DNA of 64,000 bases, from assembly GCA_036396535.1 (NCBI GenBank), contig DASWKR010000047.1, positions 24,448-88,447 on the forward strand, written 5' to 3'. Below, piece by piece: positions 38,935 to 46,593 of the stretch. Position 1 is the first letter of the stretch. Each line of letters starts with the position of its first letter. Under the pieces are notes generated by a model. It ran no database searches. It was not told where the DNA came from and saw nothing but the letters and a program-made list of their open reading frames with translations. The DNA is from Acidimicrobiia bacterium (GTDB taxonomy: Bacteria > Actinomycetota > Acidimicrobiia > Spongiisociales > UBA5794). A program made the position numbers and the translations under genes.

Positions 38935-39000
38935 CCTGGACAACATCGGCATTAGCGTCGACGCGATGAGGAATACGATGCCCACCCGGGAGGATGCCGT

Positions 39001-39681
39001 GTGACGGACCGAGCTTCGTTCGTCGCCGAGGAGCTCTCCGCCCTCGCCGACCCGGGCAAGGCGGCCGGCATGGCGGCCTACATGAAGGCCGACATGCCGT
39101 TCTACGGGGTCCAGAAGCCGGCCCGTTCGGTGGTGTTGCGCGCCATGATCGAGCGCTTCCCCGTCGAGAGTCGGGAAGAGTACGAGGAGGCGGTCCTCGA
39201 CCTGTGGGCGCTGCCGCACCGCGAGGAGAAGTACCTGGCGATCGGTTTGGCGACTCATCACGGACGGTTCGTCACACCGTCGAGCATGCCGCTCTACCGG
39301 AGACTCATCGTCGAGGGAGCATGGTGGGACTTCGTCGACGAGGTCGCGGTCCGGCTGGTGGGCCGGGTGCTGCGCGACCATCGCCGGCAGCTCACCGCCC
39401 CCATCCGGACGTGGGCCGCCGACGCCGACATGTGGATCCGCCGCGCCGCCATCATCAGCCAGGTCGGGCACAAGGACCAGACCGATCCGGTCCTCCTCTT
39501 CGAGCTGTGCGAGACCTGCGCCCACGAACGCGAGTTCTTCATCCGCAAGGCCATCGGGTGGGCGTTACGCGAGTACGCCAAGACGGCCCCGGATACGGTG
39601 AGGGAGTTCGCGCTGGCGCACCGCGCCGAGCTCTCGGGTCTCAGCTTCCGTGAGGCCACGAAGCACCTCGCGGTGAGCTGA
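39001..39681 (+). CDS. DNA alkylation repair protein (AlkC/AlkD-like HEAT repeat glycosylase)
   Basis: All-helical HEAT-repeat protein of 226 aa. AlkD-type enzymes excise bulky or positively charged alkylpurines without base flipping. The catalytic-face residues are visible: Trp-Trp-Asp in EGAWWDFVDEVA and the later FFIRKAIGWALREYAK with an Arg/Trp pair. KYMKADMPFYGVQKP-like N-terminal text is AYMKADMPFYGVQKPAR. GTG start with GGGAGG 5 nt upstream. First of three tightly packed genes. Confidence 0.9.
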   Translation: MTDRASFVAEELSALADPGKAAGMAAYMKADMPFYGVQKPARSVVLRAMIERFPVESREEYEEAVLDLWALPHREEKYLAIGLATHHGRFVTPSSMPLYRRLIVEGAWWDFVDEVAVRLVGRVLRDHRRQLTAPIRTWAADADMWIRRAAIISQVGHKDQTDPVLLFELCETCAHEREFFIRKAIGWALREYAKTAPDTVREFALAHRAELSGLSFREATKHLAVS

Positions 39682-39688
39682 GGCGACG

Positions 39689-39889
39689 GTGCTCGCCTGG
39701 TGTCGGCAACCGATGGGGTACGTGCACGGCCACGCCGCTTGTCGCGACGGCGCCTGCGCGATGCTCGGGCTCAACCAGGCGGAATGCTGCGACGGCGAGA
39801 CGTCGGCGGACTGCCCGGCGCCGACAGCAGCCGTCGCCGCCTCCGAGCCGTCCGCCCTCGGTGCCGCGGTAACGTCAGGCGTCGAATGA
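39689..39889 (+). CDS. Cys-rich miniprotein, probable zinc-binding
   Basis: Hypothetical protein of 66 aa. The first 42 residues hold six Cys and two His (Cys5, HGHAAC, Cys23, the Cys33-Cys34 pair, Cys42), a pattern suited to metal binding; the tail is Ala/Pro-rich and disordered. Evidence that it is real: GAGG 5 nt before the GTG, a start 7 nt after the AlkD-like stop, and a stop overlapping the next gene as ATGA. I cannot name a family with certainty. An ATG at 39713 would drop the first Cys. Confidence 0.62.
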   Translation: MLAWCRQPMGYVHGHAACRDGACAMLGLNQAECCDGETSADCPAPTAAVAASEPSALGAAVTSGVE

Positions 39890-40500
39890 CTGACTGGAGT
39901 GAACGGCGCGCCGCCTGGGACACCAGGTACGAGACGGACGAGTACCGGTGGGGCTTCGAGCCGAACGAGTTCGTCGTCCGCAACGCCGGCGCCCTTCCTC
40001 CCGGCACGGCGCTCGATCTCGGTTGCGGCCGGGGAGGCAACGCCATCTGGCTCGCCAAACGGCGCCACCGGGTCACCGGCGTCGACTGGTCGCAGGCCGC
40101 CATCGCTCAAGCGAGGTCGATCGCCTCCGAGCAGGGCGTGGAGGTCGAGTTCGTCGTAGCCGACCTCCTGGCGTGGCGGCCCACCGACCGATACGACCTC
40201 GTCCTGTTGTCCTACGTCCAGTTGCCGCCGGCCGAGCGGCCCCGGGTTCACGCCAGGGCCGTCGAAGCGCTCGCCCCGGGCGGCACTGTGCTACTCGTCG
40301 CTCACCACCTCGACAACCTCGAGCACGGCGTCGGCGGTCCGCAGACCCCGGAGGTGTTGTACACCGAGGAGCAGCTCGGCGAGGACTTCGCCTCCCTCGT
40401 CATCGACCTCAACGACAAGGTGCTCCGCCACGTCGACAGGGAGGACGCAGTTGGCGACGCCATCGACGCCGCATTGATCGCCCGCAAGATCACGACCTGA
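39886..40500 (+). CDS. Class I SAM-dependent methyltransferase
   Basis: 204-aa methyltransferase. N-terminal WDTRYETDEYRWGFEPNEFVV is typical of TehB/thiopurine-type enzymes; motif I is ALDLGCGRGGNAIWLA, motif II region VTGVDWSQAAIAQAR, motif III LVLLSYVQLPP. The substrate is unknown; a small detoxification-type acceptor is plausible by similarity. ATG overlaps the stop of the Cys-rich miniprotein. Confidence 0.88.
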   Translation: MTDWSERRAAWDTRYETDEYRWGFEPNEFVVRNAGALPPGTALDLGCGRGGNAIWLAKRRHRVTGVDWSQAAIAQARSIASEQGVEVEFVVADLLAWRPTDRYDLVLLSYVQLPPAERPRVHARAVEALAPGGTVLLVAHHLDNLEHGVGGPQTPEVLYTEEQLGEDFASLVIDLNDKVLRHVDREDAVGDAIDAALIARKITT

Positions 40501-40534
40501 TCGCTCGCGCCGGGCGGCCGGCGTCCTCGACCCC

Positions 40535-41038
40535 TCAGATGCGTCCCGCCGCCGCCAACGGCCAGTAGCGCAGCGCCACCCTCCAACCGACGTCGCTGAG
40601 GGCGACGGGCCCGGACGCCCGGCTGTCGTGGGTCGAGATCGCTCGGGCGTCACCCAGCGTGAAGACCTCGTCTGCTTGGAGTGCCCACCGCCCGTCGGGC
40701 ATCGTCGGCCCGTCGGCCCACGGCTCGGCGAGCACGGCGCCGTCGACGTGCACCTGGCCGTTCTCGATCACGATCGTCTCGCCCGGGAGGCCGACGACGC
40801 GCTTCACGAGATCCATCTCCGGCGCCAAGGGATCGGGGTACACGACGACGTCGCCCCTGGCGGGCAGTCCGTCGAGTCTCGCCGCAACGACGAAGTCACC
40901 GGCGTCCAGCGTCGGCGCCATCGACTTCTCGGCGATGACGAACCTTCTCAGGCGGCCCCGCAGTGAGGCGACGACGAGCACAGCCATGCCGAGGACCCCG
41001 GCCGCGAATCCGCCTCTCGTTCGAGCGCTGATCGGCAC
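40535..41038 (-). CDS. sodX: S26-type signal peptidase, probable NiSOD maturation peptidase (SodX)
   Basis: Small signal-peptidase-I-fold protein (167 aa) with one N-terminal membrane helix, catalytic Ser in EKSMAPTL, catalytic Lys in LVKRVVGLPGETI, and the GDARAISTHDSR block (GDN.xxSxDSR type). Its C-terminal GWRVALRYWPL resembles SodX, the peptidase that removes the leader of nickel SOD. It lies divergently next to sodN, the usual partner, which decides the call; a general signal peptidase is the alternative. GTG start; TAGACT 6 nt upstream suggests a leaderless transcript. Confidence 0.78.
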   Translation of the reverse strand: MPISARTRGGFAAGVLGMAVLVVASLRGRLRRFVIAEKSMAPTLDAGDFVVAARLDGLPARGDVVVYPDPLAPEMDLVKRVVGLPGETIVIENGQVHVDGAVLAEPWADGPTMPDGRWALQADEVFTLGDARAISTHDSRASGPVALSDVGWRVALRYWPLAAAGRI

Positions 41039-41044
41039 GCGACG

Positions 41045-41050
41045 AGTCTA
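41045..41050 (-). promoter_or_regulatory. -10-like TAGACT box before sodX, leaderless arrangement
   Basis: TAGACT on the minus strand ends 6 nt before the GTG start at 41038; no ribosome site between them. Confidence 0.4.
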
Positions 41051-41157
41051 CGAAGGTCAGGGGCCCGGGTAGGGGCCAATCGCGAAGCCGCCGGTTCGTC
41101 GCGGATTGCCGTGCGGTATGGTCACCGCGACCACGAAGACGACATGGAGGTGCCACC

Positions 41158-41574
41158 GTGGGTGTATTCACCCCTCGCCACGTCGCACACGCGCACTGCG
41201 ACCTCTTCTGCGGCGTGTACGACCCCGCCCAGGCGATGATCGAGGCGCGCTCGGTCTTGAACTGCTGCACGAAGTACGCCGGCTCGGACGACGAGGTTTT
41301 CAGGGCGCGCGCCATCTCGATCAAGGAAGAGCGAGCCGAGCTCGTCAAGCACCACCTCATGGTGTTGTGGGTCGACTTCTTCAAGCCGCCGCACCTCGAG
41401 CAGTTCCCTCAGCTCCACGGCGTGTTCTGGGACGCCATCAAGCAGGCCGGCGAGGCCAAGAAGTCGATGGACCCGGCGGTGTCCGAGAAGCTCATCGACC
41501 TCATCCAGGACGTGTCCGACATCTTCTGGCAGACCGAGGCCGCCAAGACCGCCGGGGTCTACCCACCGAGCTGA
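41158..41574 (+). CDS. sodN: Nickel superoxide dismutase precursor
   Basis: Cytoplasmic Ni-SOD (138 aa precursor) that dismutates superoxide. After a 12-residue leader comes the nickel hook HCDLFCGVYDP (His13, Cys14 and Cys18 correspond to His1, Cys2 and Cys6 of the mature enzyme), followed by the four-helix-bundle body (EARSVLNCCTKY, HHLMVLWVDFFKPPHLEQFP, FWDAIKQAG). Most Ni-SODs have Pro where this one has Phe17. The leader must be cut for activity, presumably by the divergent SodX-like peptidase. GTG start with GGAGG 7 nt upstream. Its end overlaps the converging membrane-protein gene by 16 nt. Confidence 0.95.
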   Translation: MGVFTPRHVAHAHCDLFCGVYDPAQAMIEARSVLNCCTKYAGSDDEVFRARAISIKEERAELVKHHLMVLWVDFFKPPHLEQFPQLHGVFWDAIKQAGEAKKSMDPAVSEKLIDLIQDVSDIFWQTEAAKTAGVYPPS

Positions 41575-43235
41575 GACGTCACCGCGGTGTCCGCCCTGAC
41601 GACCCCGCACACGATGATCCGTTCCACGACGTCGGCCGGAGCGAACGTGATCAGCGCCCCATCGGGTGGCGGACCGTACAGGTAGAGAGGGCGGTCGGCG
41701 CGCCTGAGCCTTCCGAGCTCTGCCGTCGCGCTGGTACCTCGCGCAGACCAGCTCACGAAGAGGTCGGTCGCCTGCGACGACCTTGCCAGCACGGTCGCCG
41801 AGCCGACCACGCGCACGGAGAGACCGTCGCCCCCGAGCCCCGAGACGCAGCCGTCCTTCCTTCGGTAGTGGCCGTCGACGATCACCGGAGCGGGTGAGGT
41901 CTCGGCTTCGCTGCCGAGCAAGGCCGCGTTGAGCTGGACGATGGCGTCATCTCGCGCCGACACGACGCCGGGATCCCACCCCTCATCGATGAGCCGGAGC
42001 AGCCCCTCCGGTCGCAGGTAGTTGCTGAGGGAGGCCTTGCGAAGGCTGACGTGTGGGCCGTAGGCCTGCCCGTTGTCGACGAGTACCGCCATCGATTCGA
42101 TGACCTCCCGGCTGGTGGCGATGCTCGCCACCCTCTCGGCGATGCCGCTGTGGAGCCGCACGGCGTTCGACAGGACGAGGACCACGATCAGGGCGAGGCC
42201 GAGTCGCCTCAGACCGCGACCCGTCGGCCGGATCCGTGTCACGATGATCGGCAGGGTCATCCACAGGACGTTCGAGCCGTAAGCGGCCCGTGCAGTCCCT
42301 GCCCGATATCGGGCAGCGAGGCCGAGGTAGAGCAGCGCCCACACGAGCAGGATCACGTCGAAGGCGGTGAGCGAGCGCCTCCACGCCAGGACCAGCAAGC
42401 CGGCGCATGCGAGCACGAGCACCGGCCGGCCCATCCACGCTGCAAGTCCGAAGAGCTCGGCGATGCTGTTCTCCACGTTGAGGACGAGCCCGCCGAGGAC
42501 GGCAAGGCCTGATCGCAGAGGCCCGGATGTGCTCGGTTCGACGCCGAGGGCCAGGAACCATGCCGCGTAGATGGCTGCGACTGCCGTGACCGGAACGATC
42601 CAGCCCCGCAGCTTTCGCGTGAGCACGAGGCCGATCCCGATGGCCCCCATGCCGGTGACGCCAGGCCCGGAGGAGACGACGGCCACCAGTAGCAAGCTGA
42701 AGACCAGCACTCGATCGCGGTTCCTGGGCTCCGGCCGGGTGTCGATGACGTGGGCGGCGCCGAGGATGGATGAGATGGCGATCGGGGCTCCCAGATGAGG
42801 GCCCTCGAAGTACCAGCTCGAGGCCAGGAACGTCATGAGGGCGGCGAATCCGAGTGCGACCATGGGATCGGCGCCGCGCCTACCTCGGAGCAGCCACCAG
42901 GCGAACACCGTGATCCCTGCCCAGGCGAGGGGGCGCGGCAGGTAGTGCAGGGGCCAGAAGTCCATGCCGGCGACCCGATAGATGAAGCGGGTCACGACAA
43001 CGGCAGGGAGCTGCCAGTTGCCGTTGTGTGGCTCCAGCAGGTCACCCGGACGGTCCAGGTCGCGCAGCGTCAAGAAGTCCCAGAAGTCGCTGTAGAACCA
43101 GGCGTCCCTGCTCCACCACCCCACGAGCACGGCGCCGAGCACGACGATCAGTCCGACTGCGATCCATTCGGACCTCGGAACGCCGGGCCGCGGGGGAGGA
43201 CGAGCTGCGTGCTCTTCCTCGGCTACAGCGGTCAT
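41559..43235 (-). CDS. Polytopic membrane protein, glycosyltransferase-C-like, function unknown
   Basis: 558-residue protein with an N-terminal cytoplasmic tail, about 10 hydrophobic helices (residues ~25-400) and a C-terminal soluble domain of about 150 residues (from LRPEGLLRLIDEGWDPG). The first external loop has WFYSDFWDFLTLRDLD, an acidic-aromatic loop reminiscent of GT-C glycosyltransferases that use lipid-linked sugars. I cannot assign a family with certainty. It lies at the edge of the deoxysugar genes, which supports a role in surface glycan assembly. Start ATG 43235 has GAGG 8 nt upstream. Confidence 0.75.
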   Translation of the reverse strand: MTAVAEEEHAARPPPRPGVPRSEWIAVGLIVVLGAVLVGWWSRDAWFYSDFWDFLTLRDLDRPGDLLEPHNGNWQLPAVVVTRFIYRVAGMDFWPLHYLPRPLAWAGITVFAWWLLRGRRGADPMVALGFAALMTFLASSWYFEGPHLGAPIAISSILGAAHVIDTRPEPRNRDRVLVFSLLLVAVVSSGPGVTGMGAIGIGLVLTRKLRGWIVPVTAVAAIYAAWFLALGVEPSTSGPLRSGLAVLGGLVLNVENSIAELFGLAAWMGRPVLVLACAGLLVLAWRRSLTAFDVILLVWALLYLGLAARYRAGTARAAYGSNVLWMTLPIIVTRIRPTGRGLRRLGLALIVVLVLSNAVRLHSGIAERVASIATSREVIESMAVLVDNGQAYGPHVSLRKASLSNYLRPEGLLRLIDEGWDPGVVSARDDAIVQLNAALLGSEAETSPAPVIVDGHYRRKDGCVSGLGGDGLSVRVVGSATVLARSSQATDLFVSWSARGTSATAELGRLRRADRPLYLYGPPPDGALITFAPADVVERIIVCGVVRADTAVTSQLGG

Positions 43236-43383
43236 ATGGCATCCTCGCCGGGCTGCGGAGCTTCGGCTGCCGATGGCCCCGGCCTCACGAGCGGGCGCCG
43301 ATTCGAGGTCGGAGAGCCAAACCGGAGAACTCTGGCACGCACCTGGCTCCCGGCGATCCATCCCGCCGTCGCACCGGCCACCT

Positions 43384-44274
43384 TCACATCTCGTCGCCGG
43401 CGACGCGTTCGAGGTACTCCCGATAAGGACTGAGGGGCAGTGTCTCGAGCCGGGTCACGAGCTCGTCGTGGCCGATGAAGCCGATCCGGTAAGCGACCTC
43501 TTCGGGACAGCCGACGAGCAGACCCTGCCTCTTTTGGATCGCCTCGATGAAGTTCGCCGCTTCCAGGAGCTCTTGAGCGGTTCCCGTGTCGAACCAGGCG
43601 GTTCCCCGCCCCATGCGCTTCGCCCGCAGGCGACCCTGGTCCAGGTAGCGGCGGTGGAGGTCGGTGATCTCGAGCTCGCCTCGCCCGGAAGGCACCAGGT
43701 GCCTCGCCTCGGCGGTCACACCCGGCGGGTAGACGTACAACCCGGGCACCGCCCAGTGCGAGCGGGGTTGTGCCGGCTTCTCCTCGAGGCTGAGGATCGC
43801 CCCGTCGTCGCCGATCTCGATGACGCCGTACGAGCTCGGGTCGTCGACGTGGTAGGCGAAGATCGTGGCATGATCGCCACGCTCGGCGACCGCGCTGCGC
43901 AGGAAGTCGTAGCGGCCGTAGACGAGGTTGTCTCCCAGCACCAGGATCACGTGGTCGTCGCGCATGAAGTGCTCGCCGATGATCAGCGCCTCGGCGATGC
44001 CGTTGGGCTGGGGCTGTTCGGCGTACTCGATCGAGATCCCCCACGACGACCCGTCGCCGAGCAGCCTGCGGTATCCGTCGAGGTCGGTCGGGTCGGATAT
44101 GACGAGGATGTTCCGCACCCCTGCGAGCATCAGGGTGGTGAGCGGGTAGTAGACCATGGGCTTGTCGAAGACGGCCGTGAGCTGTTTGCTGACCGAGGCG
44201 GTCAGCGGATAGAGGCGGGTGCCCTTGCCGCCCGCCAGCAGGATCCCCCTGTGTGTGGCCGCACCTGCCATCAC
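43384..44274 (-). CDS. rmlA: Glucose-1-phosphate thymidylyltransferase
   Basis: Makes dTDP-glucose from dTTP and glucose-1-phosphate, first step of dTDP-deoxysugar synthesis. 296 aa, the short RmlA form. The nucleotide-binding GILLAGGKGTRLYPLT (10-25) with SKQLTAVFDKPMVYYPL follows; further on are ILVLGDNLVYG, SYGVIEIGDDG, the EKPAQPRS lysine and DTGTAQELLEAANFI. Start is GTG 44274 (ATG at 44271 next to it) behind a GGAGGTGAT ribosome site. Lies 7 nt after rmlB. Confidence 0.95.
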   Translation of the reverse strand: MMAGAATHRGILLAGGKGTRLYPLTASVSKQLTAVFDKPMVYYPLTTLMLAGVRNILVISDPTDLDGYRRLLGDGSSWGISIEYAEQPQPNGIAEALIIGEHFMRDDHVILVLGDNLVYGRYDFLRSAVAERGDHATIFAYHVDDPSSYGVIEIGDDGAILSLEEKPAQPRSHWAVPGLYVYPPGVTAEARHLVPSGRGELEITDLHRRYLDQGRLRAKRMGRGTAWFDTGTAQELLEAANFIEAIQKRQGLLVGCPEEVAYRIGFIGHDELVTRLETLPLSPYREYLERVAGDEM

Positions 44275-44281
44275 TCTGCGA

Positions 44282-45322
44282 TCACCTCCCGCCGTACCAC
44301 GTCTCGTGGAAGACCCGATGATCGTCGTTTTGCACGTGCGCCATCCAGTCGAGGTTGGCGAGGTACCAGCGCACCGTGCGGGCGAGCCCGTCGGCGAGCC
44401 CCACCGAAGGGGACCAGCCGAGGTCGGCGCGGATCCGGTCGATACCCATCGCGTACCTGAAGTCGTGCCCCGGGCGGTCCGTGACGAACCGGATCAGCGG
44501 GCGCGACGTCCCCCTCTCCAGGCCACGAGCGCCGTCGAGCTCGTCGAGGAGCATCTCCACGAGGTGCAGGTTGGGAACCTCCGATTCGCCTCCGATGCAG
44601 TACGTCTGCCCGACCTCGCCCTGTTCGTACACGAGCGCCACGGCGTCGCAGTGGTCGGCGACGTAGAGCCAGTCCCGCACGTTGCTGCCGTCGCCGTATA
44701 TCGGCACGGCCTCGCCGGCGAGAGCACGAGTGATCGCCAGCGGGATCAGCTTCTCCGGGTACTGGTACGGCCCGTAGTTGTTGGAGCAGTTCGTGATGAC
44801 GACGGGGATTCCGTAGGTCTCGTGCCAGGCCCTCACGAAGTGGTCGGATGCCGCCTTCGAGGCCGAGTACGGCGAATTCGGGGCGTACGGCGTCGACTCG
44901 GTGAAGACGCCCTGTGTCCCGAGCGCGCCGAACACCTCGTCCGTCGACACGTGGTGGAAGCGAACGTCCGTGCGGTCGCCCCAGGCTCTCGTTGCCTCTT
45001 GGAGCAGCACAACCGTCCCGGTCACGTTGGTCTCGACGAACTCGAGAGGATCGAGTATCGAGCGGTCGACGTGGCTCTCGGCGGCGAGATGGACGACGCC
45101 GTCGATCGAATGACCCTCGAACACGGCACGCACCGCGTCGCGGTCACGGATGTCGCCATGGATGAACGTGTGACGGTCGAGCACCTCGGCGAGGCTTGCC
45201 AGGTGGCCGGAATAGGTGAGCAGGTCGAACGACACGACCTGCTCGTCCGGCCAGCGCTCCAGCAAGTGTCGCACCAGGTTCGCACCGATGAACCCTGCGG
45301 CCCCCGTGATCAGGATCGCCAC
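44282..45322 (-). CDS. rmlB: dTDP-glucose 4,6-dehydratase
   Basis: NAD-dependent extended SDR producing dTDP-4-keto-6-deoxyglucose (346 aa). GAAGFIGANLV at the N-terminus binds NAD; HLAAESHVDRSI; catalytic Ser-Thr-Asp-Glu in HVSTDEVFG; and YSASKAASD provides the YxxxK pair. NCSNNYGPYQYPEKLIPL and DHCDAV are typical RmlB text. GTG 45322 begins directly before the first strand (VAILITGAAG). No rmlC or rmlD is adjacent, so the 4-keto sugar is probably diverted to the amino/dideoxysugar route encoded nearby rather than to rhamnose. Confidence 0.95.
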   Translation of the reverse strand: MAILITGAAGFIGANLVRHLLERWPDEQVVSFDLLTYSGHLASLAEVLDRHTFIHGDIRDRDAVRAVFEGHSIDGVVHLAAESHVDRSILDPLEFVETNVTGTVVLLQEATRAWGDRTDVRFHHVSTDEVFGALGTQGVFTESTPYAPNSPYSASKAASDHFVRAWHETYGIPVVITNCSNNYGPYQYPEKLIPLAITRALAGEAVPIYGDGSNVRDWLYVADHCDAVALVYEQGEVGQTYCIGGESEVPNLHLVEMLLDELDGARGLERGTSRPLIRFVTDRPGHDFRYAMGIDRIRADLGWSPSVGLADGLARTVRWYLANLDWMAHVQNDDHRVFHETWYGGR

Positions 45323-45393
45323 GAGCGGCTTCCGGCGGCGCGTCGCTGCTCGACGGCGCGGCAACTGATGGCCCGGTGGAATGTCATCGTCCC

Positions 45394-45404
45394 GGTATGC
45401 TACC
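45394..45404. promoter_or_regulatory. Candidate bidirectional -10 element between rmlB and the aminotransferase gene
   Basis: GGTATGCTACC contains TATGCT on the plus strand (45396-45401) and TAGCAT on the minus strand (45402-45397), offset by one base, in the 122-bp gap between divergent genes. One site could serve both transcription directions. Confidence 0.45.
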
Positions 45405-45444
45405 GACGGTTTCCGCGAGCCCATCGATCCGGGGGAGCCCACCG

Positions 45445-46590
45445 ATGACCGCCTCACCCGACCCGATCAGGTTCCACGTCGCCCACACGCCGGCCAAGGC
45501 CGCCTCATACGTGCTCGAAGCTCTCGAGGCGAACGAGAACGTGAACGGGACGTTCACTCAGCGGTGCTCGTCGCTCATCGAGGAGCGCTTCGGGGTTCCC
45601 AAGGTCCTCATCACCCACTCGGCGACGGCCGCCCTCGAGGTGTCTGCGATGCTCCTCGCCGCCGAGCGCGGCGCCGGCAAGGTCTTCATGCCCTCCTTCA
45701 CCTTCTCATCGACCGCCAACGCCTACCTCCGAGCCGGCTACGAGCTCGAGTTCGTGGACATCGATCCGGCGACCATGAGCCCCGGGACCGCCGAGTTCGC
45801 CGCCGCGGCGCCGCCGCGCGGCTCTGTCGTCGTCCCCGTCCACTACGCCGGCAACCCCGGGGACATCGACGAGATCGAGGCGTGGGCGAACACGGGCGGG
45901 ATACTTGTCGCCGAGGATGGCGCCCAGTCGTTCGGCAGCGCCCTCGGTGGCCGCTGGGCCGGCACGTTCGGGCCGGTTGCCGCCATCTCGTTCCACTACA
46001 CCAAGAACGTCCACAGCTCGATGGGCGGGGCGCTGTTCATCAACGACGCCGGCCTCGTCGACACCGCCACCTACATGTGGGAGCGAGGCACCAACCGCCA
46101 GGCACTGCTCAAAGGGCTGGTCGACAAGTACTCGTGGGTGACGCTCGGGTCGAGCTTCCAGTCGACCGAGATCCAGGCTGCCTTGCTCCTCGCCGGCCTC
46201 GAGGAGTACGACGAGATCCTCGCACGCAGAAGGGTGCTGTGGGAAGGGTACGCCGCCCGGCTGGGCGACCTGGAGGGCAGCGGCCTGCACATCCAGTCAT
46301 GGCGGCCCGAGGCGGTTAACAACTTCCACGCCTTCTTCGTGCGCCTCGAGTCAGCTGAGGCGGCCGACTCGCTTCGTGAGACGCTGTTGGAGCGGGCGAT
46401 CCAGGCCTACATCGGATACGTGCCGTTGCACAACTCGCCGTACGGCACGGAACGGCGCCTCGACAGACCGCTGCCGCTCACCGAGAAGTGGGCGGCGTGC
46501 GTGCTCCGACTCCCTCTGCACACCGCGATGGATCTGGCGGCGATGGAGCGGGTCTCGGGCGAGGTGCTGGCGTGGCTCGACCGGCGGTGA
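45445..46590 (+). CDS. dTDP-4-keto-6-deoxyhexose 4-aminotransferase (WecE/RffA-like)
   Basis: PLP-dependent DegT/DnrJ/EryC1-family aminotransferase (381 aa). It follows the WecE pattern closely: HSATAALEVSAMLL, MPSFTFSSTANAYLRAG, VAEDGAQSFG, PLP lysine in SFHYTKNVHSSMGGALFIND, and the long ERGTNRQALLKGLVDKYSWVTLGSSF block typical of dTDP-4-amino-4,6-dideoxygalactose transaminase. It would aminate C4 of a dTDP-4-keto sugar using glutamate. GGGGGAG ribosome site before ATG 45445. Neighbouring dehydratase and ketoreductase genes suggest that the true substrate may be a 2-deoxy sugar. Confidence 0.92.
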   Translation: MTASPDPIRFHVAHTPAKAASYVLEALEANENVNGTFTQRCSSLIEERFGVPKVLITHSATAALEVSAMLLAAERGAGKVFMPSFTFSSTANAYLRAGYELEFVDIDPATMSPGTAEFAAAAPPRGSVVVPVHYAGNPGDIDEIEAWANTGGILVAEDGAQSFGSALGGRWAGTFGPVAAISFHYTKNVHSSMGGALFINDAGLVDTATYMWERGTNRQALLKGLVDKYSWVTLGSSFQSTEIQAALLLAGLEEYDEILARRRVLWEGYAARLGDLEGSGLHIQSWRPEAVNNFHAFFVRLESAEAADSLRETLLERAIQAYIGYVPLHNSPYGTERRLDRPLPLTEKWAACVLRLPLHTAMDLAAMERVSGEVLAWLDRR

Positions 46591-46593
46591 ATG

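Noticed and set aside
43236..43383. tRNA or small RNA in the 148-bp gap between rmlA and the polytopic protein gene
   Set aside because: No cloverleaf, no T-loop consensus GTTCGAATCC-type sequence and no clear promoter-terminator pair; it looks like spacer and leader sequence.
43384..45322. Rhamnose (rmlABCD) pathway
   Set aside because: Only rmlA and rmlB are present; no RmlC epimerase or RmlD reductase was found nearby, while a 2,3-dehydratase, ketoreductase and aminotransferase are.
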